Numbered from the stretch's first letter, positions 9,718-21,664 are shown. The stretch is DNA of 64,000 nucleotides from Heterohyrax brucei (GCA_028571685.1 CM053156.1:82339049-82403048), one strand, 5' to 3'. The notes: generated from the sequence alone by a model not told the origin. Made by a program: numbers and translations.

Positions 9718-10125
9718 AGGTTGTTAGGTGCCATCAAGTTTGTTTTGACTCATAGCGACCCTATGTACAACAGAACAAAACACTGCCCAGTGTTGTGCCA
9801 CGTCCACGATTGTTTTTATGCTTAACCCTATTGTTGCGGCCACTGTGTCAGTACATCTTGTCAAGCGCCTTCCTCTATTTCACTGACCCTCCACTCTACT
9901 AAGCATGATGTCCTTCTCCAGGGACTGATCCTTCCTGACATGTCCAAGGTATGTAAAATGCAGTCTTGTCATCTTTGCTTCCGAGGAGCATTCTGGTTGT
10001 ACTTCTTCTAGAACAGATCTGTTTGTTCTTTGGCAGTCCATGGTACATTCAACATTCTTCTCCAGCACCACAATTCAAAGGCATCAATTCTTCTCCTGTC
10101 TTCTTTGTTCATGGCCCAGAGGACT
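9718..10125 (-). mobile_element. RTE/BovB-like LINE 3' fragment
   Basis: Starts TTAGGTTGTTAGGTGCCATCAAG (reversed 3' end). On the minus strand a piece encodes a stretch such as LHFTYLGHVRKDQSLEKDIML, the C-terminal RTE motif (FGHxxRxxSLEKxxML). It lost similarity to the longer copy near 10125. Confidence 0.85.
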
Positions 10126-10445
10126 GCAAAAGTAGTGCCCCCAGAAAGCATCCTCTGCGAGGTCTAGGACACGGTGAGGATGCAACACATGTTGTCTGTT
10201 GTGATTGCCAATGAAGGCTTCAAGGTTGCTCAGGGCCATGTTACCAAGCAGCGTCCAATTTGTGCAACTTCAACCGTGGATGCTGTTGTGTGAACTGGTT
10301 CCAAGTGACTTACATAGTCATCCTGAATCCAGCATCACATTCCGATTGTCACAGGCCCTGGGTACTTTTGCCTTCCTGGGCCCCTTCATCCATGTAACAA
10401 ATACTAAAAAGTGTATTTTACAATTGCATTAGGAGAAAGACTAAT

Positions 10446-10648
10446 ATGGTGCAAACAGTTAACATGCTCGCTGCCAACCCAAGATTGACAGGGTGAGTCT
10501 ACCCAGAAGCACCTCAGAGGAAAGGCCTGGTGATTTATTCCAGGAGGATCAGCCATTAAAGACCCTATGTAGCACAGTTCTACTCTGAGCCACATGAGGT
10601 TGCCATGCACTGGAGGTGACTTGATGGCAACTGATTTGGTTTGGCTGT
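10446..10648 (+). mobile_element. AfroSINE, long type
   Basis: Head GGTGCAAACAGTTAACATGC, middle GAGGAAAGGCCTGGTGA, tail CTTGATGGCAACTGATTTGG. This subtype has CTACCCAGAAGCACCTCAG in the middle. Confidence 0.85.
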
Positions 10649-10656
10649 TAGCAACT

Positions 10657-10821
10657 GGGAAGCCCTGTCTGTACAGTGGTTAAGAGGTCAGCTGCTAATC
10701 AAAAGGCTGACAGTTTGAATCTACTAGCTGCTCCTTGGAGACCCCATGGGGCAGTTCTAGTCTGTCCTATAGGTCGCTAGCACTGAAATCAACTTAACGG
10801 CAGTGGGTTTAGTTTGGTTTT
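10657..10821 (+). mobile_element. AfroSINE, short type
   Basis: Full-length: GGAAGCCCTG head, ACAGTGGTTAAG (A-box region), ACAGTTTGAATC (B-box region), GGGGCAGTTCTAGTCTGTCC, and tail GGCAGTGGGTTTAGTTTGGTTTT. Confidence 0.92.
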
Positions 10822-11022
10822 AAAGTACGGTGGACCCTGGACACTGTGTCCACCGTGCCCAAAGGAGAAGTCAGACAGGAGAATTCAGATGCAGCTGAGA
10901 GAGCACTGGCATCAACACGGAGGAGGGCGGGGGTGATCTGGGGATGGAGGAGGGGCTAGAGACAGGTCTTTTCTAATAAGAAAAGAAGCTACTTCTCTTG
11001 CACCTTTCCAAAGGAGGCATAG

Positions 11023-11614
11023 TGGTATGGATTGAGTTCTGTCCCCCTCAAAGTGTGTGTCCAACTTGGCTAGGTCTTGATTCCCAGTATGGTGTGGTTG
11101 TCCTCCACTTTGTGATTGATGTAATTTTCCAATGTGTTGTAAATCCTAATCTCTGCCTAATATAATTTTAAAGTGTGCTCTTGCCTGCTGTTCATGAGGC
11201 AAGACTAGATTATGCTAAAGAGGATTAGGGTGGGATCAATACCCTTTCTCAGGTCCCAGCCCTGATCTGAGGGGAGTTTCCCTAGGGTGTGGCCCATATC
11301 ACCTTTGATCTTATAAGAAGTAAAAGGTGAGAGAAACAGGCAGAGAGAGAGGAACCTCATACCATCAAGGAGGAAGTATTGGGAGTGGAACATGTCCTTT
11401 GGACTGGGGATCCCTATGCTCGAAGCCCCTAGACCAGGGAAAGACAGATGACAAAGACCTTCCCCAAGAACTGCCAAAGAGAGAAAGCCTTCCCAGGAAG
11501 CTGGTACCCTGAATTCAGCTTCTAGCCTCGAAGACTGCAAGAGAATTAATTTCTGTTTGCTAAAGCCAGCTACTTGTGGCATTTCTGTCACAGTAGCCCT
11601 AGATAACTAAGACA
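11023..11614 (+). mobile_element. MaLR-like LTR
   Basis: Solo LTR, start TGGTATGGATTGAGTTCTGTCC, end AGCCCTAGATAACTAAGACA. Inner landmarks shared with the other copies here are a GCTTGCTAAAGCCAGCTACTTGTGGCATTTCTGT-like 3' block and GAGATAAAAGG-like sequence in the middle. Name by resemblance to MLT1-type LTRs (start TGTTATGGATTGAATTG). Confidence 0.8.
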
Positions 11615-14255
11615 CACAATTACTTTAGAAGATGAAGCCACCAGCATGAAATAGCACTTGGGTTCATAGGATAGTGAAGACTTTTAATTTAATGAAAAAG
11701 CATAGAATAGTAATAATAATAATAAAACCCCTGAAAACTATAATACATAGGAGTGATGTTTTATGTCTGATTTTATCAATTTGGAATGAGATGGGGAGAA
11801 GGAATTGATGGAGTGCTGCACAATGTTAGAGTTTAATAGGCTTTGATAGAGAAAAAAAAATCCTGTTTTCAAAATAGACAATTCCAGCCTCAGGTTCCAT
11901 AGTTGTTAACTGGAGTCCATCTAAATATGTAGAGACTGATAGCATCAAATATTGCATAGGATACATGTTTCCCTCAATGTTTTAAATTACCTATTTGCCA
12001 AGAGACAGAACCATTCTAAAAGGCTTTTGAAAAAGGGAAAAAAGGAAAAAAAGAAATCCCTCCAACAACTGATATGATATTTATCTACGGGATTTTGAAA
12101 GCTCTTAGCTAGTGACTGGTGTCTGTCACCTTTTATGAGGTCTTTAAAGCAAACAAACCGAGAGGCAGGGGAGGGTGACATAACACCCCAAGCCAGTTCT
12201 GAGTGTTACAGGGAAACAGCAGAGTGCTTGCAAATCTTCTCTCTGTGTGTTTAATGACAGCTGTGGGATGTGCAGAACAATGGCTAAGTGTGAAATACAG
12301 ATTAAGTCAAGCATTATAGATACCATTAAGACAGAAGCAAGACAGCACAAAGACATTTACACTCCCTCCTATTCTATCAAGAATGGTGGGTGTAATTTAT
12401 CTATAGAACCAGAAATTTGAAAACAGACGAAGAGCAAACCAACAGGACAGCCACTGTCAATGCAAAGAACATGGGCTATACCACCACACAGTTATCCAAA
12501 GCTCATCATGATGAATGAGATCATCTTGCCTTGAACCAATGAGATGGTCTCCGCTTCCCAGACCCGAGGTGCTCTGCCCAGATCTAACTGACCCGGATGT
12601 CTCTAATGGCCGTGGAACTCACGTAAGTGAAGGAAGTAGTGAGTCGCAGCTGCCCCGTATAGAGGGAGCAGAATTTTCCAGTTCACTGCAGTTTGTAAAT
12701 TTTCTTACTGCTTCCTGAACAGCACTGTGGGTTTTATGGGAGAGATTTCTAGGTTGTCTTTCATTTTAGGTTAGTATCATAATCATTTGTGCACTAGGGA
12801 GTCAGGAAACGGTGGGGACAGATCAAGATGTGTTCTGTCAAAAGAAGAGGCTACATTTGTCTGCAGCCAGTTGCTGCCATGTTGGAATGTGGGTGAGAGT
12901 TGCTGAAGTTTCCAGTTATTCACCAGAAGCCAAAAATCAGAATGTCTCTCAGTGTGATATCTCCCAATTTTTAAATGTGGTTAAGTCATCTGAAGATTTT
13001 AAAAGATATTCAGGAGAACTAAAAAAAAAATAGGGGCAAATAACAAGCAACTGAAAGGCCCAGTTCACAGACCACCAATTTGTAGTAGGCAATGGTGAGT
13101 GTTGACAAAGGCTCTTAAACTAACAGTGAAAAACAAAGTCTCATCTTCCTTTTAGAGTTTTAACCAAATATCATTATTAGACAACACATGCCCTGTCTTC
13201 TATGTTCATTTTCCTCAACCCAAAGATAAAAATTAATGAATGCCAGGGATTTTTTTTTTTTTTTAAATAACATCAGTACATTGTTTAAATGTGGTTTTTA
13301 GGTTATGTCTTACTCAGTTACCAGGATAGGTTAAAGGAGATTCCAGTATATTACTCACAAGAAAATCAGTATGAAGTTACTTCAGTCAATGAAATACAAT
13401 AGTGGACACAGACTTTTTTCTTTTTTTTAAGTAACAATCAAGAAAACATCTAAACAAACTTAAATACTGCCAGAGGGAGTTTGCCAGTAAGTCCATAAAG
13501 CAAGACGGTTATTAACCTCAAGTCAGGGTTGCTGCCAGAGATCATAGAAAACCATCTGCCATGCACCATTTTTTATTGACACTCTGGGGTAAACTAATAA
13601 AACATTCCATTTCTATTAAATTTTGAAAACTCATGTTCACTGTTTCTAATTCTGCAAACCAACACATAGCCACGGGAGTCTTTTTTTCCTTAAACCTCCT
13701 CTTGGTTGAGGAAGCAAAGCCAATGGCACATTCTAACATTTTCCTTACTATTGTCCTTGACACAGAAGTCTGTGAGAGGTGATGTGAACAAACTGGGAAA
13801 GGTTAAAACAGTCTCCATCGAATGATAGTTAAGCATAATTTGTAAAGCATGTCTACCTTGAACACTCTGTGCCTTGTACAACTGTGTATAGGGCATCACA
13901 TTGGCAGTGGCAACTGGAAAGGTTAGACAGGAAACTTAGGAGTCAATTTCAGAGCAGGGAGGCAACTTGGAAAACGAGGGCGAGAAAGGTTGCACAACTC
14001 AAAGAAGGTGATCAGGGTCACCGAATTGTGCACGTAGAAATGGTCGAATTGGCACATCTTCTGTTTGTCTGTATTCTTCACTGACTCATGGCATTTGGCT
14101 TGACTCTGTTGTCTGTATTCTTCACAATAATACAGGAGATAAAACATTAAAGAAAACTTGTCATTTTTATAGGTGGGCTTATAGAGCTATTTTGAAATTA
14201 AGTAATGATTTTGAAGTGTGCTTTCTGTCTCTTTTTAGAGGGTCCTAGAACTATG
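11615..14255. other. No gene seen; SINE-free stretch
   Basis: About 2.6 kb with no recognised interspersed repeat except short A- or T-rich runs (for example 13250-13266) and AATAAT repeats near 11708. Short frames here show no domain. Ancient decayed repeats may be present but were not identifiable. Confidence 0.5.
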
Positions 14256-14257
14256 TG

Positions 14258-14375
14258 TTGGATCTGAAAGGAATCTTAGAGACTCAACACAGAGATTTTA
14301 CAGACAGAAAACTGGAGGCCCAGGATGGCTACCTCTATCAGGGTCAAAGAGTGAAACAGACGTGGCTTCAATTCA
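14258..14375 (-). mobile_element. MIR-like fragment
   Basis: GATTTTACAGACAGAAAACTGG followed by AGGCCCAGGATGGC resembles a reversed MIR core. Old and diverged. Confidence 0.45.
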
Positions 14376-14557
14376 GTGTCGGGGGTACATAGTCTTCTAA
14401 ATCGGCCCCCAGCAAGCCCTTCCTCCTGGTATTCATACTATGATATAATCTTTTCCCTGTGAGTGTGAACTGGACCTACGGTTTACTTCTAACAAATAGA
14501 GTACAGCAGAAGTGATTTCATGTCACTTCTATGATTAGTCTACAAAAGACTGAGCTC

Positions 14558-15416
14558 ACACAATGAGGACAGACTCCAAAATCTGTCAAAGAAACCTCAA
14601 TCAACAGAAGAGAAAATAGATAAATGGGAACTATTAAGAATCAAACACTTTTGCTCATCCAAAGACTTTATTAATAGAATTAAAAGAACACCCACAGAGT
14701 GGGAAAAAATATTTGGCAACTCTATGTCAGATCGACGCCTGATCTCCATAATCTATAAGATACTGCAAAATATCAATAATAAGAATATAAACCATCCAAT
14801 TAAGCGATGGGCAAAGGAGATGGACAGACACTTCACTAAAGAGGAGAGCCAGGCAGCCAAAAAACACATGCGGACATGTTCATGATCTTTAATTATTAAA
14901 GAAATTCAAATCAAGACAACAATGAGATACCATCTCACCCCAACAAGATTGGCCATGATCCAGAAAACACAAAACAACAAATGCTGGAGAGGCTGTGGAG
15001 AAAGTGGAACCCTCCTACACTGTTGGTGGGGTTGCAAAATGGTCCAGCCTCTTTGGAAGGCAATCTGGCGCTTCCTTAAAAAAATGGATATAGATATACC
15101 ATTTGACCCAGTAATTCCACTACTTGGAATATATCCTACAGATTCAAGGTCATTCACACCAATGGACACATGCACCAGAATGTTTACCGCAGCACAGTGC
15201 ACGATAGCAAAAAGATGGAATCAACCCAGATGCCCAACAATAGAAGAATGGATGGGTAAACTGTGGTACATATACTCAATGGAGCACTACGCAATGATAA
15301 AGAATAACGATGATTCCAGGAAACATCTCCTAACCTGCTTTCAACTGGAAGACATTATGTTGAATGAAAGTAGTCAGCGACAAAGGGACAAATACTGTAT
15401 GAGACCTCTACGATAA
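14558..15416 (+). pseudogene. ORF2: L1 ORF2 C-terminal remnant
   Basis: The ORF2 C-terminus from the segment matching [17 protein letters not shown]-type sequence to the stop after CMRPLR. An in-frame TGA at 14883-14885 replaces the CGA (Arg) seen in the minus-strand copy, a CpG-type change; the downstream part starting at Met 14922 is open for 164 residues. Here the C-terminal zinc-like motif is complete (C-x3-C-x7-H-x4-[19 protein letters not shown]), unlike in the copy at 357-4163. Too short to be functional. Confidence 0.93.
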
Positions 15417-16424
15417 GACCTCAAAAACAGACTTGTGTATAGAAGAAAAGACTCTTTGACACCTGCAAGGGAGGGGAGGGAGGGAGGGGGAGGGGGGAGG
15501 GCTTTGTTTAGATAGTTACTAGAAATCTAGTTAGGAGAAAGCGGTGATAGAACACATTAGAAACAAGAACAACATTAAGTGGACTTCAGCATAACTTGAG
15601 TACTCCTTCCATCTTGACCCACTATTGCAAGGATAGAGTAGCTGGGGCAGGGGGCAGGGGACCATGCTCTTAGGCAAATTCCAGGCCAATTGGCACAACT
15701 AGCGTTTTGCTAGGAGAGCTCTCTGCACTCCACATTGGTGAGAGGCGTCTGGGGTCTTAAAAGCTGCCAAGCTGCCATCCAAGGACACAGCAAATGGTCC
15801 CAACTCAGCAGGAACGGATGCTCACCAAGGACCAAAATGACATACGGTAAAGACAACTGAGAAGACAGAGAGACCCACAAGAGTGGGTGCCTACATCGAC
15901 TTGGGACCAGAAGAACCGGATGGTGTCTGGCCACCACCAGTGATAGCCACGATGGAGCTCACAGAGAGGAGTCTCACTGGCAACACAAGAATAAAAAGAG
16001 GCGCATCATGAGATCTCCACTAAAAGACCTCAATTGATGGTCCAGCGGTTTTGGGCTTCCTCTGAGAGCATGGCCCCCATCCCTGATGCTGCCCTTTCCC
16101 ATAAATTATACCAAAGTTCCACTCTTTGGACAGGAATGGATTGGACTTGGCAATACAGAGTGACCACATATTGGAAGCACTTTGTGGTTCTAAACATCTA
16201 CAGGATATCATCTTGCTGACCTCTGGCTGGAGGAAGGGGAGTGGATGGAGAGGAGGGGAAAGAAGGTTTTTGGGAGGATGAGACATGTATGGAGCAGAGA
16301 GGAATAGTGTGCAGTCACCGGACAGGGAGAGCAGTGGAAGCTGCATATAGGTGGGCATGTAAATTTATACGTGAATGTACATTTTCACTCAGTTACGTTA
16401 AATAAAAATAAAAAATAAAAAATA
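15417..16424 (+). other. L1 3' UTR with G-rich tract and A-rich tail
   Basis: Complete 3' UTR of the young L1 family. G runs at 15469-15501 form a polypurine tract with quadruplex potential. The end reads GTTACGTTAAATAAAAATAA, followed by the tail. An AATAAA lies at the tail. Confidence 0.9.
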
Positions 16425-16438
16425 AAAAGACAGAGCTC

Positions 16439-16829
16439 TGTTTTAGTAACACTCTTTCTCATTGTCTCTCTTTGTTACTCGGAATGGAGACCCTCAATTC
16501 AATAGCCCTTGAGGAACTAAATTCTGTCAGGGACTATGTGTGTGAGCATAAATCAGATACTTCCCCAGTTGAGACTTCGAGTGAGATCCCAGCCCTAGCT
16601 AACACCTTGTGCAGCCTTGAGAGTCTGAGACCCTGAAGTGGAGGGCCCAGCCACTTGTAGATTCCTGACCTATCCCAGTTGTACAAAGTGGAAGAAAAGA
16701 TTTAAAGCTGGGAATTTTATGCTCTAAAATCTATGCTTTGACTACTTTACTCTCTCGCTTCTAGAAAAATGAATATATGTGTGGTGTGATGCATCACTTT
16801 TATACGGGCTTTCTGAACCATGGTGTTAT
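16439..16829. other. No feature recognised
   Basis: Unique-looking sequence between the L1 and an LTR-like block. No frame or repeat recognised. Confidence 0.5.
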
Positions 16830-17870
16830 AATGCCCACCAAATGATTGGGTGAGACTAAGTATATTAGGCATTAGGGCCCACCAATGAGATTGGACAGCT
16901 TGCTAATAGTGCAAATACGGCGCATGGCATGTTCATGTTTGTGGGGTTGGGATCATGCAGATGACATCTATGGGACCCTAAGAAGGAACTGGTCAGTTCT
17001 GCCATCCTGCTAGGCTTAAGAGTTACCATCCTAGAAGCAGGAAGTGGGGACCACACTACCACCAAGAAAGAAGAGCTAGGAGTGAATCGCACCCTTTGGA
17101 CCCAGGATGCCTGTGCTAAGACCCACCTGGACAGAGGAGACAGAGAGCCGTAACAACAGAGACAGCTAGAGACAGCGGGAAATGGCAGCAGGGAAACAAC
17201 AGTAGCAGAAGGATGAGAACCAGGAGACCAGCAAGGGATGGAGTGGTGGGCTTCCTACACAGGGAGAAAACTGAGCACTTTCAGGCAGAAGGCTTGCTGG
17301 CAGAGTGGGGTGCCAGTGGGTACTTGTCACTGGAGCTAAAGAGCTTTATAACACATGTGTGATCAGGGCAGAGGCCAAGTGGAGGCACGGAGGGGCTGAG
17401 TGCCAGAGAGAGACCTCCAGCAGGCATGGCAAAGGAGCCGTCCTGATCAAGGAACTGTATCCTGAGTCCTTGATGATTCTAAGTTATAACCTATTACTTC
17501 CTTATCAACCCCGTAACTGTGACTATAGTCTGTGAGTTTTGTGTGGTGACTGCAAAGAATTATTGACCGCAGTGGAGGAGTTGAGATGTGGTAGATACAC
17601 TCTGGTGTCCGAATTGGTAAAAAGCTTGGAGAAAAGATGTATATCTAATCTCTGCTTCATGGGACTCAGCCGTGGGCTGTTGCTCATGATTCTCCTTCCA
17701 CCTTGTAAAGGCAGAGGAGGTCAGACCCTGCCACACATTTTGACAGAGGCGACCACTGTTTCTGCAGAGTGTAGAGTCCGCCGCTTGTCTGTCAGTTTGT
17801 TCTGCTGGGGTTGCTTGCATTATGTGGTGACGCTGGAAGTTCAACCACTGGTATTTCAGATATTAACAAG
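16830..17870 (+). mobile_element. LTR-like block (ERVL-type?), tentative
   Basis: Phrases such as CCAAGAAAGAAGAGCTAGGAG, CACCCTTTGGACCCAGGATG and, near 17500, a CAACCCCGTAACTGTGACTATAGTCTGTGAG stretch resemble 3' parts of mammalian ERVL/MaLR LTRs. Ends and target duplications are not clear. It may comprise more than one element. Confidence 0.35.
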
Positions 17871-17876
17871 GTCACC

Positions 17877-18345
17877 TATCTTAGTCACCCAGAGCTGCTA
17901 TAACAGAAATGCCACAAGTGGATAGCTTTAACAAAGAGAAATTTGTTTTCTCGCAGAAAAGTAGGCTAAAGTCCAAAGTCGGGGTATCGGCCCCAGGAGA
18001 AGCTTTCCTCCGCTGGCTCTGGAGGAAGGCCTTTGTCCTCAGTGTTCCCCTGGACTGGGTGCTTCTAAGGCGCAGGGGCCCAAGTCCAAAGGACAGGCTC
18101 TATTCCCTACCCTGCTCTCTTGGTGGTATGAGGTCCCCAACTTTCTTCTGGCCTCTCTTTCCTTGATATATATTCCTTGCTTCCTTTTCCTAAGAGATTG
18201 CCTCGAAGCATGATACAATCCTACAGAATGAGTCCTGCCCCCAGCACAGCCACCACCTATCCTTCCTTATTAACATCATATTATTGTTCTTTACCCCACG
18301 GATTACAGATTATTGTCCAGTTCCCAGTGATGGCAAAGATGGTGC
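17877..18345 (-). mobile_element. MaLR-like LTR
   Basis: Starts with the reversed LTR end (CTTAGTCACCCAGAGCTGCTATAACAGAAATGCCACAAGTGG), then AGCTTTAACAAAGAGAAATTTGTTTTCTC. The distal boundary is uncertain. Confidence 0.7.
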
Positions 18346-18419
18346 AGGGCCAGGTGACATTTTGATCTGCTAAGCAGAGATTCACCACGAATTGTAGTCA
18401 ACTTGAAGGCAGTCAGCAA

Positions 18420-19233
18420 CATCAACATATGTACAGTACTTCTCGCAGTACCCAACACATACTAAGTGTTCGGTGTCTGGTTGCTTATATTATTATCATT
18501 ATGGTCATTTTATTAAAGTTATTCTGTCACTGGTTGGCAGCATCACATCCTGTGTATAACAAATATTTTATAAAGTTTTGATGAAAACTCACCCAAGTCA
18601 TTCAAATCTTTTAGAAAATATGTCTAGTGAAAAAGGCTAGTATTTTTAAATTGTTTAGATTGGAAGATATTGAGATATTTTCTTTTGAATGATACAAAAA
18701 CAACCAACCAGCTTCAAATTCCTCCACTAACTGGCTTATGCTGAGAAGGACGTTACTTGGCTCACACAAAAGTTTCAGAGGCAGAGTTGACTTCAGGCAT
18801 GGCTGGATCAGGGCTCACACAGTGTTCTTAAAATTTGTTCCTCCAGCTGCCTGCTGTGCTAGCTATATTGTTACAGTATGTGCACTATGTCCAATATCTC
18901 AAATGCATGGTCTCTGTCATCATGGATCAATGACTTTATGGGCTTCATCTTCATACCATTCAGGGTTGGATCCCACAGGGAATAAGGAAAGCATTTTTAT
19001 GTGTTCTTAGGAAAATTGGAGATTCCTTCTGATTGGACTGGCTTAGGTCACATGCTCGTCTCTGATAGACATCAGGATGACATGGGGTTTGACTGGTCAG
19101 GGCTGGCTCATTTGCTCCACTTCTGGATCATTGGTGGAGCCACACAAGACCCATGAGCTGAACAGGAAGGGATCTTATCCAAAGAAGCAGGGACTGAGAG
19201 CAGGAAGGGAAACCATGAATGCTACTGCAGAAG
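18420..19233. other. No feature recognised
   Basis: About 0.8 kb without a recognisable repeat. A 90-residue frame at 18738-19010 has no domain features and is likely chance. Confidence 0.45.
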
Positions 19234-19720
19234 TGATAAGGTCTTAATGGAGAACGTGAGAGAAAATGCGGTGCAGAGCTCACACCCTACAGAAAAGACC
19301 AGACTTGATGGTCCCACAGACTGCAGGGTCCTCCAAAGCCATGGCACCCCAACTCTGTTAGCCCAGAACTGAAACTATTTCCAAAGCCAACTCTTCAGAC
19401 AAAGACTGGATTGGTAAGACATAAAATGATACTGGCAAAGAGTATGCTTCTTGGTTTAAGCAGATACATAAGACTATCCAGGCAGCTCCTTCCAGAAGCA
19501 AAATGAGAGGGCAGAGGGGGACAGGAGCCAGTTGAATGGACACAGGAAATACAGGGTGGAGAGAAGGAGTGTGCTGTCACAGTGTGGGGAGAGCAGCTAG
19601 AGTGACATAGCAATGTCTGTGCAAGTTTTAGTATGACAAAATGACTTGAATTGAAACTTTCACTTAAAGTAAAATATTAAAAATAAATGGATTTAAAAAA
19701 AAGACTTGATAAGGTCTTAA
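19234..19720 (+). mobile_element. L1 3'-end insertion with perfect 14-bp TSD
   Basis: L1 3' UTR fragment (19248-19706), flanked by TGATAAGGTCTTAA at 19234-19247 and 19707-19720. The body (for example AGACTGGATTGGTAAGACATAAAATG) matches, in the opposite orientation, the 3' UTR fragments at 36690 and 55670. The tail is a short A-rich run. Confidence 0.93.
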
Positions 19721-20224
19721 AATATCTACACATTGGGCACCCAGTCTTCTTCAGATAGGGACTAAATGTGATGAGACCAGTGTCACTTTGATGTTTGCTT
19801 TTTGTCCTGTGTATTCTCTTTGATGGGTCCTTTTAACAATCTTGCACATACACGTCTACTTTTACAATAACTTATTCTAGCAAACCCTTTTTTCATGTAC
19901 CTGCAAAATAAGAATTGATTACTTTTTCTGGGAATGTGTCTACCACACAAAGGTAGGCCTGGATAATTATCTCTTCATTTTCTCACTTAACCTTTTAAAG
20001 TGCTTTACAGTTTTGCCACCTCCTATATTTATTTCTCATTTGAAGCAAGTGAAAAATGAGACCAATTCTTGGTGCAGAAGAAAGTGACCACCTAGCAAAT
20101 TTGCATTGTTTTGGAAGCCAGTTCCACAACTAGCCACATTCTGCTTTTCATAACACGGTTCACAATTGAAACTTGTCCAAGGCTGACATGTCTTGAACGT
20201 CACATATGGGGTTCCCTTACCTCC

Positions 20225-20660
20225 TGTGTTGGTTATCTATGACTACATAACAAGTCACCCTGAAACTTAGGAGGGACCACAGTTATCTCAGTTTGTGTGG
20301 ACTGGGAATTTGGGAGCTGCTTAGCTGGGTACCTGTGGCAGAGGGTCTCACAACCCTGTGGTCAAGGGTCTGCTGGGCCTGCAGCCATCCCAAGGATCTC
20401 TTAGGGGAGACTCTCCTTTCAAGATCACATATGTGACCCTTGTCAGGTCTTCAAAGATACACTTCCAAGTTCATGCACAATGGGCCTTTCCGCTCGTCTG
20501 CCTCACAATATGGCACCTGGCCTCAGAGCCAGCAACGGCAGAGAGGGAAAGAGCAGCAGTCAACAGAGAGGCCACAGGTTTCTGACAACCCAGTCCCAGA
20601 AACGACATCCCATCCCTTCTGCCACATTCTATTTTCATTAGAAGCAAGTCAGTAAATCTA
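20225..20660 (-). mobile_element. Ancient LTR-like repeat (MLT1-type?)
   Basis: TGTTGGTTATCTATGACTACATAACAAGTCACCC, then TTTGGGAGCTGCTTAGCTGGGT and, near the end, CCTTCTGCCACATTCTATTTTCATTAGAAGCAAGTC. This is a well-known pan-mammalian repeat, apparently of the same type as 59885-60145. The exact subfamily was not determined. Confidence 0.5.
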
Positions 20661-20664
20661 GTCC

Positions 20665-20945
20665 AACATTTTGTACAATAGCACTTGTATGAAATAACCA
20701 GAATAGGCCAGAGAAATCAAAGCATATTAGTGGTTACCAGGAGGAGGAGGCAGGAGGGGTGGAGAAACGCCGACTCAGTGCTTAGGGCACCCTGAGCGTC
20801 CGTGGAGGGTGACGGAGAAATGTGGGACTGGTTATGGGTGACGGTTTAACAACATGATGTTGTTAGTGTCAGTGAGGTGTACACATGATGACTCTTGAAA
20901 TGGCAAATGTTTCGTTACCTATATACTTCCCATGACAAAAGGATA
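20665..20945 (+). mobile_element. Old L1 3'-end fragment (L1M-like)
   Basis: AATAACCAGAATAGGCCAGAG, GTGGTTACCAGGAGGAGG and GTGTACACATGATGACTC resemble the 3' UTR of old mammalian L1s. Confidence 0.45.
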
Positions 20946-21061
20946 AGAAAATGTCCAGTGTGCACTCAAGGGGAAAGGATTATCTGAGAGAAAGAACAGT
21001 GGGAAACAAATATTACTGGGGACCATACCCCCGTATCAAGAGGATTGTGTTATAAAAAAAT

Positions 21062-21204
21062 AAAAAATCCATTGCTCTTGTTTCCAGCTCATAGCAACCC
21101 TACAGGTCAGAGTAGAACTGCTGCACAGTGTCCAAGGCAAATCTGAACCGCTGACCTTTTGGTTAATAGCTGTAGCACTTAACCACTGCACCACCAGGGT
21201 CTCT
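21062..21204 (-). mobile_element. AfroSINE, short type
   Basis: Reversed tail CTCATAGCAACCCTACAGGTCAGAG and reversed head ACCACTGCACCACCAGGGTC. First of three same-strand SINEs within 600 bp. Confidence 0.88.
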
Positions 21205-21238
21205 GACTATGTTATTGAAAAAAGAAAAGAAACTAAAA

Positions 21239-21398
21239 GAAGAACTCACTCCATTGAACTGATTCTGACTCGTAGCAATCATACAGGACAAAGTGGAACT
21301 GCCCCATAGAGTTTCCAAGGAGAGCCTGGTGAATTTGAACTCTCAACCTTTTGGTTAGCAGTTATAGTGCTTAGCCAGTACACCGCAAGGGTTTCCTA
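21239..21398 (-). mobile_element. AfroSINE, short type
   Basis: GATTCTGACTCGTAGCAATC, GCCCCATAGAGTTTCCAAGG and reversed head ACACCGCAAGGGTTTC. Confidence 0.9.
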
Positions 21399-21512
21399 CT
21401 GTATTATAGGACAGCTTAATTTCTAAGAAAATCACTTAACCTAGCCTATTAGGGGTGTGTATTTTTATAAGATTTCAGTATTGACTGTTCAGACATGTCA
21501 AAAGAAAGGAAA

Positions 21513-21664
21513 AAAAGCAAACAAACCCAGTGATGATGAATAGAACTACCCTGTAAGGCAGAGGAGAACTGCCCCATAGAGTTTCCAAGGAGCACCTGGT
21601 GGATTTGAACCTCTGACCTTTTGGTTAGCAGCTGCAGCACTTAATCACTATGCCACCAGGGTTT
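21513..21664 (-). mobile_element. AfroSINE, short type
   Basis: AACAAACCCAGTGATGATG tail region, GCCCCATAGAGTTTCCAAGG and reversed head ATGCCACCAGGGTTTA. Third SINE of the cluster. Confidence 0.9.

Larger units (their letters stand above)
14544..16438 (+). mobile_element. 5'-truncated young L1 with target-site duplication
   Basis: L1 body 14558-16424: the last ~285 codons of ORF2, a ~1-kb 3' UTR and an A-rich (AATAAAAA)n tail. Direct repeats AAAAGACTGAGCTC (14544-14557) and AAAAGACAGAGCTC (16425-16438) differ at one base and fit L1 endonuclease-primed insertion. The body is very close to the L1 at 1-6537, so both belong to one young family. Confidence 0.95.

Noticed and set aside
10657-10821. 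tRNA gene-like A and B boxes in the SINEs
   Set aside because: They are SINE promoter parts without a tRNA cloverleaf or anticodon arm.
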